Below, piece by piece: positions 26,685 to 34,117 of a stretch of DNA of 64,000 nt (position 1 is the stretch's first letter; each line of letters begins with the position of its first letter). The translations under genes were made by a program, and so were the position numbers. The notes beneath the pieces were generated by a model that saw nothing but the letters and a program-made list of their open reading frames with translations, searched no databases and had not been told where the DNA came from. The DNA comes from Bacteroidales bacterium (GTDB lineage: Bacteria > Bacteroidota > Bacteroidia > Bacteroidales > UBA932), in contig JAKSJM010000002.1 of the NCBI GenBank assembly GCA_024398075.1, positions 51,991 to 115,990 on the forward strand, written 5' to 3'.

Positions 26685-27653
26685 ATGAACGCACCTAAAC
26701 TGAATGCCATCATCGCAGGGACATTGGTCACTTTCGCAGCGACATGCTGCCACAAGGCACCCGAAACCAAGGGAGACCTCGCCTTCCTTGAACTCCAGGG
26801 AGACGTGAAGTCCATGACCAATGACTTGGAGTACACATTTGACAAGGAAGGGCTTCTCTATGCGGAAGGGATGAAGGATACACTCGACTTCGAGGGCAAG
26901 AGATGCATAAACCTTGAGAATGGATATGAGCAGATGACAAGCATTGCGAAGCCATTCTCACGCACATACGACGAAAATGGTAGATTGGTAGAAATCTACC
27001 CTTCATACGAGAGCATGCAGTGCATCAGCTACAATGAAGACGGCACCGTCTCTGAGCTGGAGTGGTTTGATGAGGGCTACTCGGGAAAGGTTTGCTATGA
27101 GTATAAGGATGGATTTGTGAGACACACGACCATGTACGATTTCGGCTTCCAGGAAGAGGAAGGCGTGGTGACCACAAGCGATGTGATAGCCTATGATGTC
27201 GACACGAAGGGCAACTGGACGCGACGCTTCGTGCTTTATCGTGACTCTGAGGGCAATGTTACCGACCATGTGCTGGAGACACGCCAGATCCAGTATTTCA
27301 GCGGCCGTTCCACCCTGGACCCATCCCGCAGCAAGCTGCTTCTGACCGGCTCTGTAGGGGCGTCAGACATGATCATTGGCCTTAATGCGTTTGATGGCGA
27401 AGAGCCACTTGGCATGATGATCTACAAGAACCGCATCTACACCATCACCGACGCCGACTGCAGCTTCCTAACCCTCAGGCTGACAGCGCGCCGCCTCGAC
27501 GGCAAGGGTCGCGACACCCTGATCGAGGGCAGCCTCAGCGCGAAGCCTGACAAGTCGGAGACATTGACCTACGACGCCACAGTGCGCGAGTCGGTTCTTA
27601 TCAATGGCCTTGAGCAGTTCACGCCCGAGGTCCACATATCACTCTCCCGATAA
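26685..27653 (+). CDS. Hypothetical secreted or lipoprotein with YD-like strands
   Basis: 322 residues. The N-terminus (MNAPKLNAIIAGTLVTFAATCCHKAPE) looks like a lipoprotein signal with Cys-Cys near residue 22. Residues about 35-190 contain short repeated strands with the pattern YDENGRLVEI, YNEDGTVSELEW, VDTKGNWTRR, reminiscent of the single-strand units in RHS/YD-type or toxin-like wall proteins. The C-terminus is beta-rich without a recognised motif. I do not know a function. Last gene of the rightward unit; a branched hairpin separates it from convergent galK. Confidence 0.65.
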   Translation: MNAPKLNAIIAGTLVTFAATCCHKAPETKGDLAFLELQGDVKSMTNDLEYTFDKEGLLYAEGMKDTLDFEGKRCINLENGYEQMTSIAKPFSRTYDENGRLVEIYPSYESMQCISYNEDGTVSELEWFDEGYSGKVCYEYKDGFVRHTTMYDFGFQEEEGVVTTSDVIAYDVDTKGNWTRRFVLYRDSEGNVTDHVLETRQIQYFSGRSTLDPSRSKLLLTGSVGASDMIIGLNAFDGEEPLGMMIYKNRIYTITDADCSFLTLRLTARRLDGKGRDTLIEGSLSAKPDKSETLTYDATVRESVLINGLEQFTPEVHISLSR

Positions 27654-27661
27654 AGAAAAAA

Positions 27662-27728
27662 CCACAGCGGCCGGGCGTCTTCCCGAGAAGGCAGCAGCCT
27701 TCTCTAATGCACCCTGTCACCGCTGTGG
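27662..27728 (-). terminator. Branched (multi-stem) terminator of galK
   Basis: Outer stem: CCACAGCGG (27662-27670) with CCGCTGTGG (27720-27728). Inside are GAGAAGGC (27685-27692) with GCCTTCTC (27697-27704), a perfect 8-bp hairpin with a 4-nt loop, and a short CGGG/CCCG pair at 27672-27685. On the minus strand the outer stem is followed by a run of T (from the A tract at 27655-27660), as in a rho-independent terminator for the galE-galK transcript. The internal three-way-junction shape is more than a simple terminator needs. Confidence 0.65.
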
Positions 27729-27750
27729 CTAAATGTTTATGTACTAAGTG

Positions 27751-28893
27751 CTAGAGCTTTCTGGCGCCGTCTGAGATAACTACGTCGTATACCTTCGGAG
27801 CGTGGCCGAACTCGGCCTCGAACTGCTCCTTGGCTGCAGAGATGAACGGCTCGTAGAGCTCATCCTTCACGAGGTTGATGGTGCAGCCACCGAAGCCACC
27901 GCCCATCACGCGTGAACCTGTGACGTCGTACTTCCTCGCAAGCTTGTTCAGGAAGTCGAGTTCCTCGCAGCTTACCTCGTAGAGCTTGCTCATGCCGAAG
28001 TGGGTCTGGTACATCATCTCACCCACGGTCTCGTAGTCGTCACGCTCCAGGGCATCGCACACGTCAAGCACGCGCTGCATCTCACCGATCACATACTCCG
28101 CGCGGATGAAGTCCTCCTGGCTGATCTCCTCACGAACCTCGTCGAGCCAGATGCGCTTCGCATCGCTCAGGAACTCCACCTCTGGATGGTTCTTTCTGAT
28201 CGCTGCCGCTGCCTTCTCGCAAGACTCGCGACGCTTGTTGTATGCTGAAGAGGCGAGCTCATGCTTCACGCAAGAGTCCACGAGAACAAGTCTGTAGCCC
28301 TTAGGATTGAATGGGAAATACTTGTATTCCAATGTCTTGCAGTTAAGACGAATGAGGCAGCCTGCCTTGCCGAAGCAAGAAGCGAACTGGTCCATGATGC
28401 CGCACTTCACACCGCAGTAGTTGTGCTCGGTGCTCTGGCCTATCTTTGCAAGCTCGAACTTGTCGATGCCGTTCTGGAAGATATCATTGAGCGCAAACGC
28501 GAAGGTGCTCTCAAGCGCTGCCGACGATGAGAGACCTGCTCCGAGAGGAACGTCACCTGCGAAAACACAGTCGAAGCCCTCCACCTTTCCGCCTCTCTTG
28601 ATGGTCTCGCGGCACACGCCGAACACGTAGCATGCCCATGCCTGAGCTGGCTTATCTTCTTCGTTGAGGCCGAACTCGCAGTACTCGTCATAATCGAGCG
28701 AGTAAGCCTTCACCTTGTTTGTGCCATTCACCTTGATGGCCGCCATGATGCCCTTGTCGATGGCGCCTGGGAACACGAAACCGCCGTTGTAGTCGGTGTG
28801 CTCACCGATGAGGTTGATACGTCCTGCAGATGCATAGATGTCTCCCTCGCAGCCGAAAAGGGTCTGGAACTTGGTCTGAATTCTTTCTTTCAT
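27751..28893 (-). CDS. galK: Galactokinase
   Basis: 380 residues. Phosphorylates galactose with ATP in the Leloir pathway. GHMP-kinase motifs in order: substrate motif GRINLIGEHTDYNGGFVFPG, ATP-binding PLGAGLSSSAALE, catalytic Asp in CGVKCGIMDQFAS, and GSRVMGGGFGGCTINLV. The start at 28893 (MKERIQTKF) matches family starts; the frame is open 6 codons further to an ATG in the leader that it shares with galE. It follows galE by 48 nt. Confidence 0.96.
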   Translation of the reverse strand: MKERIQTKFQTLFGCEGDIYASAGRINLIGEHTDYNGGFVFPGAIDKGIMAAIKVNGTNKVKAYSLDYDEYCEFGLNEEDKPAQAWACYVFGVCRETIKRGGKVEGFDCVFAGDVPLGAGLSSSAALESTFAFALNDIFQNGIDKFELAKIGQSTEHNYCGVKCGIMDQFASCFGKAGCLIRLNCKTLEYKYFPFNPKGYRLVLVDSCVKHELASSAYNKRRESCEKAAAAIRKNHPEVEFLSDAKRIWLDEVREEISQEDFIRAEYVIGEMQRVLDVCDALERDDYETVGEMMYQTHFGMSKLYEVSCEELDFLNKLARKYDVTGSRVMGGGFGGCTINLVKDELYEPFISAAKEQFEAEFGHAPKVYDVVISDGARKL

Positions 28894-28920
28894 TGTATCA
28901 GATTTTAGCATTATTATTTA
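28894..28920 (-). promoter_or_regulatory. Leader of galK shared with galE
   Basis: Read on the minus strand, ATAATAATGCTAAAAT then C then TGAT precedes the galK ATG. The same block, with one change, precedes galE at 29959-29983. Both copies put an in-frame ATG six codons before the assigned starts. It may be a common protein- or RNA-level control site of the gal genes. Confidence 0.4.
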
Positions 28921-28941
28921 TAAAGATCATTGTTCTGAAGG

Positions 28942-29958
28942 TCAATCCTCGTAGCCGTTTGGATTCTTCTTCTGGAAGTTCCAGCTGTCACGGCACATCT
29001 CCTCGATGCCGAACTTTGCCTCCCATCCGAGTTCATCCTTAGCCTTCGCCGGATCACAGTAGCAGGTGGCGATGTCGCCTGGACGACGAGGTTTGATGGA
29101 GTAAGGGACCTTGAGACCATTGGCCTTCTCAAACGCCTTGACCACATCAAGCACTGAGTAACCGTGACCAGTACCTAGGTTGTAAATAGCGAGACCCTTG
29201 TTCTCCTGGATGGCCTTGAGGGCGCATACATGGCCGCACGCAAGGTCCACGACATGGATGTAGTCGCGCACACCGGTGCCGTCTGGGGTGTCATAGTCGT
29301 CGCCGAAGACGCCAAGCTCCTTGCGTATGCCAATGGCCGTCTGGGTGATGTAAGGCATGAGATTGTTTGGAATGCCGTTTGGATTCTCGCCGATAAGGCC
29401 TGACTCATGCGCTCCGATAGGATTGAAGTAGCGCAGAAGCACCACGTTCCATTCCGGATCAGCCTTCTGGATGTCCATGAGGACCTGCTCAAGCATTGAC
29501 TTGGTCCATCCGTATGGGTTCGTGCACTGTCCCTTCGGGCAATCCTCCGTGATAGGGATGATGGCAGGGTCGCCGTAGACGGTCGCACTGGATGAGAAGA
29601 TGATGTTCTTGCAGCCATGCTTGCGCATCACGTCCACGAGCACGAACACGCCATTCATGTTGTTCTCATAGTACTCCAAAGGCTTGGATACAGACTCGCC
29701 CACTGCCTTGAGGCCGGCGAAGTTGATGACTGCGTCGATCTTGTGGTCTGTGAAGATCTTGTCCATGGCGGCGCGGTCGCGCACGTCCGCCTCCACGAAG
29801 GGGATTTCCTTCCCGATGATGGACTCCACCCTCTTAAGTGCTTCCATCTTCGAGTTATAGAGATTGTCGACCACCACGACGTCGTGGCCGGCCTTGTCCA
29901 GTTCAATTATTGTGTGGCTACCGATATAACCGGCGCCACCGGTTAAAAGTATAGTCAT
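28942..29958 (-). CDS. galE: UDP-glucose 4-epimerase
   Basis: 338 residues. Interconverts UDP-galactose and UDP-glucose with NAD+, after galactokinase and uridylyltransferase in the Leloir pathway. The N-terminal Rossmann motif is MTILLTGGAGYIGSHT; the catalytic Ser/Tyr/Lys are in IIFSSSATVYGD and NPYGWTKSMLEQ (YxxxK). Length is standard. Start at 29958; the frame is open upstream through MLKFDH, part of the leader shared with galK. The TATATTTG box at 29990-29997 gives a leader of about 25-30 nt. No galT is seen next to it. Confidence 0.96.
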   Translation of the reverse strand: MTILLTGGAGYIGSHTIIELDKAGHDVVVVDNLYNSKMEALKRVESIIGKEIPFVEADVRDRAAMDKIFTDHKIDAVINFAGLKAVGESVSKPLEYYENNMNGVFVLVDVMRKHGCKNIIFSSSATVYGDPAIIPITEDCPKGQCTNPYGWTKSMLEQVLMDIQKADPEWNVVLLRYFNPIGAHESGLIGENPNGIPNNLMPYITQTAIGIRKELGVFGDDYDTPDGTGVRDYIHVVDLACGHVCALKAIQENKGLAIYNLGTGHGYSVLDVVKAFEKANGLKVPYSIKPRRPGDIATCYCDPAKAKDELGWEAKFGIEEMCRDSWNFQKKNPNGYED

Positions 29959-29983
29959 ATGATCAAATTTTAGCATTATTATC
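29959..29983 (-). promoter_or_regulatory. Leader of galE shared with galK
   Basis: Minus-strand ATAATAATGCTAAAAT followed by TTGAT, near-identical to the block in front of galK at 28894-28920. Confidence 0.4.
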
Positions 29984-29989
29984 AATCAA

Positions 29990-29997
29990 CAAATATA
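29990..29997 (-). promoter_or_regulatory. -7 promoter box (TATATTTG) for galE-galK
   Basis: Matches TAnnTTTG on the minus strand, 31 nt upstream of the galE ATG, just left of the cassette boundary at 30025. Confidence 0.6.
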
Positions 29998-30014
29998 ACA
30001 ATTCTCACCGATTA

Positions 30015-30059
30015 TCAAAACTCAATATCACCTATCTCGACCAGAATGGGGTTACCATT
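30015..30059 (-). pseudogene. Orphan 3' end of the endonuclease/exonuclease/phosphatase gene, holding one copy of a 27-bp direct repeat
   Basis: Read on the minus strand it codes for NGNPILVEIGDIEF followed by a stop. The PILVEIGD part is identical to the C-terminus of the protein encoded at 33029-33973 over 27 bp (30025-30051 equal to 33060-33086). It looks like the original tail of that gene, now separated from its body by about 3 kb. Confidence 0.65.
30025..30051 (+). repeat. Left copy of the 27-bp direct repeat flanking the 3-kb cassette
   Basis: Begins ATATCACCTATCTCG and ends AGAATGGGG; identical to 33060-33086 in the same orientation. The pair bounds the segment 30052-33059. Confidence 0.85.
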
Positions 30060-30523
30060 TAGCGTTTGATATCGTCCCAGTCATCCGAGCGGAAAGGACC
30101 TACAGGGATGCCGTAATTGTTGAATAGCGTAGCCTCAGCCCAGTTACGGAAGGCATAACGTACAGCCACTGGATGCTCAACCTCAGGGCTCTGACCGCTG
30201 CAGAACCAAACTTCGCCGAGAAGGACATTGCTCAGCACTGTCTTGTCTCCGTCATTGAAGCACACAGTGTATGGGCCACCAGCCTCGCAGGTAGGTATCC
30301 TGACAAGGAACTTTCCGTTCTCATCAGCCACCGCACTTACGCTCTTCTTGGACCACGAGCCGTTCACAACCACCTTGCGTCCTGGTGTCGTCCACCCCCA
30401 CAGAGCAGCGTCACTGTTCTGCTGCAGGACCATATTGTCAGAAATGAATGAAGGGAGCTCCACCTTCGCCAGCAACGGCAAAGCACAAAGGACTCCGGTC
30501 AGCGCTGTCAAAAATCTTTTCAT
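30059..30523 (-). pseudogene. Internally deleted sialate O-acetylesterase
   Basis: 154 residues with a signal peptide (MKRFLTALTGVLCALPLLAK) and the start of a Bacteroidota sialate O-acetylesterase: LPSFISDNMVLQQNSDAALW, GWTTPGRKVVV, up to GEVWFCSGQS. Intact enzymes continue SGQSNM (Ser nucleophile) for some 300 more residues. Here the frame jumps near 30187 straight into the family's C-terminal tail, PEVEHPVAVRYAFRNWA and LFNNYGIPVGPFRSDDW. The catalytic Ser is retained but the His/Asp region is gone, so no esterase activity is expected. It stays in frame and ends normally. Either a real deletion or an assembly join. Confidence 0.75.
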
Positions 30524-30600
30524 AATGCTTAAAGTTTCTTATAATCACCAGAAGGTACTTGCCCAGAGCAATGATATCGCTACGATAAAAGATCTTTTCA

Positions 30601-31743
30601 TTAATTCGTAAATGGCATGCTGTCAGCACGGCTGAATCGATAGATACAAGTATGCGTATATTCCTCTCCTGGACGAAGCACTGTGTCGCAGAAGCCCTCG
30701 TGATTGATACTATCTGGCCATTTCTGGGTTTCCAGAGCAAGAGAGCATCTGAAACCGATAGGATTTCCGAACTTATCGGTAGTAGTACCGTCAAAGAAGT
30801 TGCCACAGTAGAACTGAAGGCCTGGCTGATCGGTAAGGACCTCAAGAATACGGCCTGACTCAGGCTCATAAAGCCTAGCAGCAAGCTCCACGCCCTCGCA
30901 GGTCTTGTCAAGGCACCAGTTGTGATCGTAGCCATGACCGTTAGCGAGCTGCTGGTCCTCAACATTGACATCGCGGCCAATCGCCTTGGCAGTACGGAAA
31001 TCCAGAGGCGAACCATCAAGAGAAACAATCTCTCCCGTCGGGATGAGAAGTTCATCAACCGGAGTGGTGCGGGAAGCATTGATCTTAATCTCATGGTCCA
31101 GGATGCTCTTGGAAGAGTCTCCTGTGAGGTTGAAGAACGCATGGTTAGTGAGGTTCACTGGCATCGCCTTGTCTGTCTGAGCCTCATAGTCGATACGGAA
31201 TTCATTGCCGCTGGTGAGAGTATAAGTCATCTTGATGCTGAGCTTGCCTGGCCAATTGTCGATGCCGGCAGCACGCTCAAGTCCAAACACAAGGCTGCTG
31301 TCAGTCTTCTCCAGCACATCCCATACCATCATGTCCACGCCGACAAAGCCACCGTGCAAGGTGTTTCCGTCGTTATTCAGAGGCAACTGAACGGTTTCGC
31401 CGTCCAATGTGTAGGTACCCTTGCCGATACGGTTTCCTACTGGGCCGATCGATGCGCCGAGGAAGCGCTCACCGAGATTGTTGATATACTTGTCAATGTT
31501 TTCGTATCCGGTGCAGACATCAGCATACTTTCCGTCGCGATCCGGTGTCCAGATGCTCACGACGCGGGCGCCGAAGTTTGTCACCTGCATGGTGATGTCA
31601 CCTCCGCGAAGGGTATAAAGTTCTACATTCTTTCCGTCAACTACGGTACTGAATGCCTCTGCTGGTAGAAGCTGGATGTCGTTCTGCTTGCAACCTGCAA
31701 AAGCAGCCACGCAACTAAATAAATACAAAAGAGTCTTCTTCAT
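30601..31743 (-). CDS. Aldose 1-epimerase, lipoprotein form
   Basis: 380 residues. Mutarotase family, as at 19142-20191, but with a lipoprotein signal (MKKTLLYLFSCVAAFAGCKQ), so it should act outside the cytoplasm on sugars freed by surface or periplasmic glycosidases. Conserved segments: GPVGNRIGKGTYTLD, NNDGNTLHGGFVG, NLTNHAFFNL with catalytic His, and CSLALETQKWPDSIN with the catalytic Glu. Start at 31743 chosen for the signal peptide. It is the only full-length gene inside the repeat-flanked cassette; the deleted glutaminase-like gene ends 26 nt upstream. Confidence 0.92.
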   Translation of the reverse strand: MKKTLLYLFSCVAAFAGCKQNDIQLLPAEAFSTVVDGKNVELYTLRGGDITMQVTNFGARVVSIWTPDRDGKYADVCTGYENIDKYINNLGERFLGASIGPVGNRIGKGTYTLDGETVQLPLNNDGNTLHGGFVGVDMMVWDVLEKTDSSLVFGLERAAGIDNWPGKLSIKMTYTLTSGNEFRIDYEAQTDKAMPVNLTNHAFFNLTGDSSKSILDHEIKINASRTTPVDELLIPTGEIVSLDGSPLDFRTAKAIGRDVNVEDQQLANGHGYDHNWCLDKTCEGVELAARLYEPESGRILEVLTDQPGLQFYCGNFFDGTTTDKFGNPIGFRCSLALETQKWPDSINHEGFCDTVLRPGEEYTHTCIYRFSRADSMPFTN

Positions 31744-31769
31744 AATAAAAACTTCTTCCACAAAAATAC

Positions 31770-32198
31770 TCATAACATTTGAATGAAGTATCCTCCGACC
31801 ACGCTACGAGCGAAAAATTCGCAGTAATTTGGCAAGTCGGTAAAGTACCAGTCAGACATCGGAACACGATCTGGGGTTGTGTTGTAGAATCGCCACATCG
31901 GTTCGATGAAGGACTCGAACTCGGCCTTGCTGTCAGACAAAGAAGCTGTCCACATGATCCAGTCAGACTTTGTGTAGGTAGAACGGTTGTCAAGAGGCAG
32001 GCCATATTCACCCATCACGGTAGGATAGTAATCCAGTTCGGTACGAACGATATCATCTGGGAATATATCCAGACCGAGGATATGGTCCCATACAAGGTTA
32101 TACTTCTGGCTCCAGGTGTCCGTCGCGCCAAATGCGAGGCCCACTGCAGCCGTAGCCACGCCAAGAGCTGATATAGCGAGAAATTTTCTTCTGTCCAC
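31770..32198 (-). pseudogene. Internally deleted glutaminase A-like (DUF4965/DUF1793) protein
   Basis: 142 residues. The first 25 (MDRRKFLAISALGVATAAVG) look like an export signal with a Tat-like RRK start. From about residue 27 the sequence is the C-terminal end of Bacteroidota GtaA-type proteins: TWSQKYNLVWDHILGLDIFP, YGLPLDNRSTYTKSDWIMWT and DRVPMSDWYFTDLP, ending GGYFIQML. Full-length relatives exceed 800 residues, so roughly 650 internal residues are missing while the frame is kept. The join lies near 32123. Same pattern as the deleted esterase 1.5 kb away. Confidence 0.72.
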
Positions 32199-32231
32199 GA
32201 TCGAAAAGTTTTGTTTTTCCTACAAAATTGG

Positions 32232-32239
32232 TATATTTG
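32232..32239 (+). promoter_or_regulatory. -7 promoter box (TATATTTG) facing right in the cassette
   Basis: Matches TAnnTTTG. No known gene follows directly; transcription would run through a 160-nt leader, a 53-codon frame and a hairpin at 32622-32654. Confidence 0.5.
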
Positions 32240-32401
32240 CGTCGTAGTAATAATCACAGTGAGAGATAAGCGCCTCACACACGTTGATAAACCCTTAACA
32301 GAGCATTTGTCGTTTTCGATAGGTGTTCTGTTTGTTTTCTACCAGATGCGATGTAGCTTTAGAGCCGCTCCAACGATTCGCATTTCAAAAATCTTTCAAT
32401 T

Positions 32402-32563
32402 ATGATTATTACTACTATTATTAACGTGTGCGAGCGCCTTTTTGAAGAGCTTGTCAAAGGGTTGCTCCTGAACCGATATGTCATTGTCTCTGCCCATAAG
32501 GTAGAGAGGGATGACAAAAAGGTTCTTGTCAGAAAAGCACATCTGCGAAGACGCAAGCGTTAA
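32402..32563 (+). CDS. Small basic ORF of unknown function (53 residues)
   Basis: ATG to TAA, 53 residues, beginning MIITTIINVCERLFEELVKG and ending in a strongly basic stretch (RKAHLRRRKR). No match I recognise. It lies between a TATATTTG box and a hairpin, so a short transcript of about 400 nt is plausible. The opposite strand is also open here. Could be a real small protein, or the unit could be a non-coding RNA. Confidence 0.35.
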   Translation: MIITTIINVCERLFEELVKGLLLNRYVIVSAHKVERDDKKVLVRKAHLRRRKR

Positions 32564-32621
32564 CGCTGATTGTTGCAATCTGTAGCCTTAGGGCTGGTCA
32601 CTCCGCATCCGGATTAGTCAA

Positions 32622-32654
32622 AGGGAGAGTCTTCTTGCTTGGGAGGCTCTCCCT
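32622..32654 (+). terminator. Hairpin with 8-bp stem after the small ORF
   Basis: AGGGAGAG (32622-32629) pairs with CTCTCCCT (32647-32654), loop of 17 nt. The following T content is modest, so termination is only likely. Confidence 0.4.
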
Positions 32655-32661
32655 GCGATTA

Positions 32662-32912
32662 TTAAAGAGCGTTGATTGAGTGGAGCCACTCGTAGAACTG
32701 CTGACCGTAGTTGGTGCCGCTAACTGTGAAGCTGGTCTTGAGAACCTCTGCGACCTCTGCGTCTGATGACTTGGCCCAACCGGCAGGATAGTTACCGATC
32801 ACGTACTTGCCGTCAGCGTTCTTTGTCACGTTGAGGTCAGCATAAGCTGCGTCATCAATATCTGTTGCAGTCTTTGTGACATTGGCTGCGCCTGTGTTGT
32901 CATAACCCTGCA
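32662..32912 (-). pseudogene. C-terminal fragment of an unidentified protein
   Basis: About 83 residues, open upstream without a normal start (first usable start is TTG), running GYDNTGAANVTKTATDIDD to GQQFYEWLHSINAL and a stop. The upstream frame runs into the AraC remnant on the other strand at about 32913, so the gene has lost its 5' part. I do not recognise the family; composition suggests an exported protein. Confidence 0.45.
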
Positions 32913-32915
32913 AAA

Positions 32916-33050
32916 CTTCTGGACGAAGGATACCGCGCCTCTGAGGTCGCTGATATGCTCAACTTCTCGGCCAGCTCATATTTTGCAAAATGCTTCAAAG
33001 CCGAATACGGTGTCAACCCTAAAGATTATCAGGGAAGGAAGCCTGAGTGA
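32916..33050 (+). pseudogene. C-terminal remnant of an AraC-type regulator
   Basis: Reads LLDEGYRASEVADMLNFSAS, then SYFAKCFKAEYGVNPKDYQ and a stop: the second helix-turn-helix of an AraC DNA-binding domain, as found at the end of hybrid two-component regulators of polysaccharide utilisation loci. Nothing upstream encodes the rest. It ends 9 nt before the right copy of the 27-bp repeat. Confidence 0.8.
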
Positions 33051-33973
33051 AACCTGTCCATATCACCTATCTCGACCAGAATGGGGCAATGATCACTCAC
33101 CCCACCGACGTAGCGCGGCCCGACGTATGTGCGAAGCGGTTTTTCTCCCGAATGGGTGGCATCACGAGTGGTCAGAAAAGGAGGGCGAAGCACGCGAAAA
33201 TGGCATTTGCCGGCGACAGCAGGGCTGGCAAATGCCAAGTCAATGAGCTGCCAGAGCCCGTTGAAGCGTATGCTGCCGCCATCCGAGGGCTTCGGAAGGA
33301 GCGTCAACGGCAAGGCGTCGAAAGCGCCATTTTCAGGCGTATCATTGAAGTCTCCGAGCGCTAGGTATCCATCATATCCATTGGCCTTCAAAGTGTCGCA
33401 AATGGCCGTTATTTTGGCTGTCACAGCCATTCTCTTCCAGTCACTCTCCCCTCCTCCGTATTTCGACGGCAGATGACATCCCATTATGCCAATGGAATCG
33501 CCCTCTGCGCTCCTGAAGCAAGCCACCAGAATATCTCGAGTACGGAAACTGGTATCCTGGGTCGCCACCCTCACAGGATGGCTGTCCAGCAGTTCCATAC
33601 GGGAACTGCGGTACAGCATCGCGACATCGATCCCCCTCGGATCGGGCGAATCATAATGGATGATGCGATAGTCCAGCTTTCGCAGCGCCGTCTGCGTGAG
33701 CAGCTGGCGCAGGACGAAAGCGTTCTCGACCTCCTCCAGCACCACCACATCCGGGGTTCCCGCCCACAGGATGGTCTTCGCGATGGCATTGCACTTCGTG
33801 TAAAACCTTCGCTTCGACCATCTACGCGCTCCTGTCGCGGAAAATTCCGCCTCCGAAGCGCTCACACCATCATCCTTGAAATCGAAGAAATTCTCCACAT
33901 TCCAAGCCATCACCACCACGCGCTCCCCCACTATCGTGGCAAGCAGCGCCATCATGATTGCGAACCTTTTCAT
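33029..33973 (-). CDS. Endonuclease/exonuclease/phosphatase family protein with replaced C-terminus
   Basis: 314 residues, signal-like N-terminus (MKRFAIMMALLATIVGERVV). EEP-fold motifs: AWNVENFFDF, DVVVLEEVEN (metal-binding Glu), GIMGCHLPSKYGG, YLALGDFNDTPENG (Asp/Asn) and VSDHCPILVEIG (catalytic His). An exported phosphodiesterase or nuclease is likely. After LVEIGD the frame continues MDRFHSGFLP into AraC-remnant sequence and stops there; the tail DIEF plus stop expected from the left repeat copy lies 3 kb away. The catalytic core is intact. The start at 33973 is one arm of a 20-bp tandem duplication. Confidence 0.82.
   Translation of the reverse strand: MKRFAIMMALLATIVGERVVVMAWNVENFFDFKDDGVSASEAEFSATGARRWSKRRFYTKCNAIAKTILWAGTPDVVVLEEVENAFVLRQLLTQTALRKLDYRIIHYDSPDPRGIDVAMLYRSSRMELLDSHPVRVATQDTSFRTRDILVACFRSAEGDSIGIMGCHLPSKYGGGESDWKRMAVTAKITAICDTLKANGYDGYLALGDFNDTPENGAFDALPLTLLPKPSDGGSIRFNGLWQLIDLAFASPAVAGKCHFRVLRPPFLTTRDATHSGEKPLRTYVGPRYVGGVSDHCPILVEIGDMDRFHSGFLP
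33060..33086 (+). repeat. Right copy of the 27-bp direct repeat flanking the 3-kb cassette
   Basis: Identical to 30025-30051. In the minus-strand gene it encodes PILVEIGD. Confidence 0.85.
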
Positions 33974-33996
33974 AGCATTGCGAACCTTTTCATAGC
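33957..33996. repeat. 20-bp tandem duplication at the start codon of the EEP-family gene
   Basis: The sequence GCGAACCTTTTCATAGC, preceded by ATT, occurs twice in a row (about 33957-33976 and 33977-33996). On the minus strand each copy supplies an ATG AAA AGG TTC GCA start; the upstream one runs into a stop after seven codons. Confidence 0.75.
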
Positions 33997-34062
33997 TCCG
34001 GAAATGTGGCACTTTTATCGTCCACCTCCAAAAGAAACATCAAAACTTTGTACTAAATTTCT

Positions 34063-34070
34063 TAAATTTG
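34063..34070 (+). promoter_or_regulatory. -7 promoter box (TAAATTTG) for ychF
   Basis: Matches TAnnTTTG, with a TTTG at 34047-34050 in the -33 position, 47 nt before the ATG. Confidence 0.6.
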
Positions 34071-34117
34071 CAGTGTTTAATGTATTATGGGCAGATGCGC
34101 CCGGCAAATAGAAAGAT

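Noticed and set aside
19142-31743. The two aldose epimerases as a recent duplication
   Set aside because: Sequences differ widely and only one has a lipoprotein signal; they are distinct family members.
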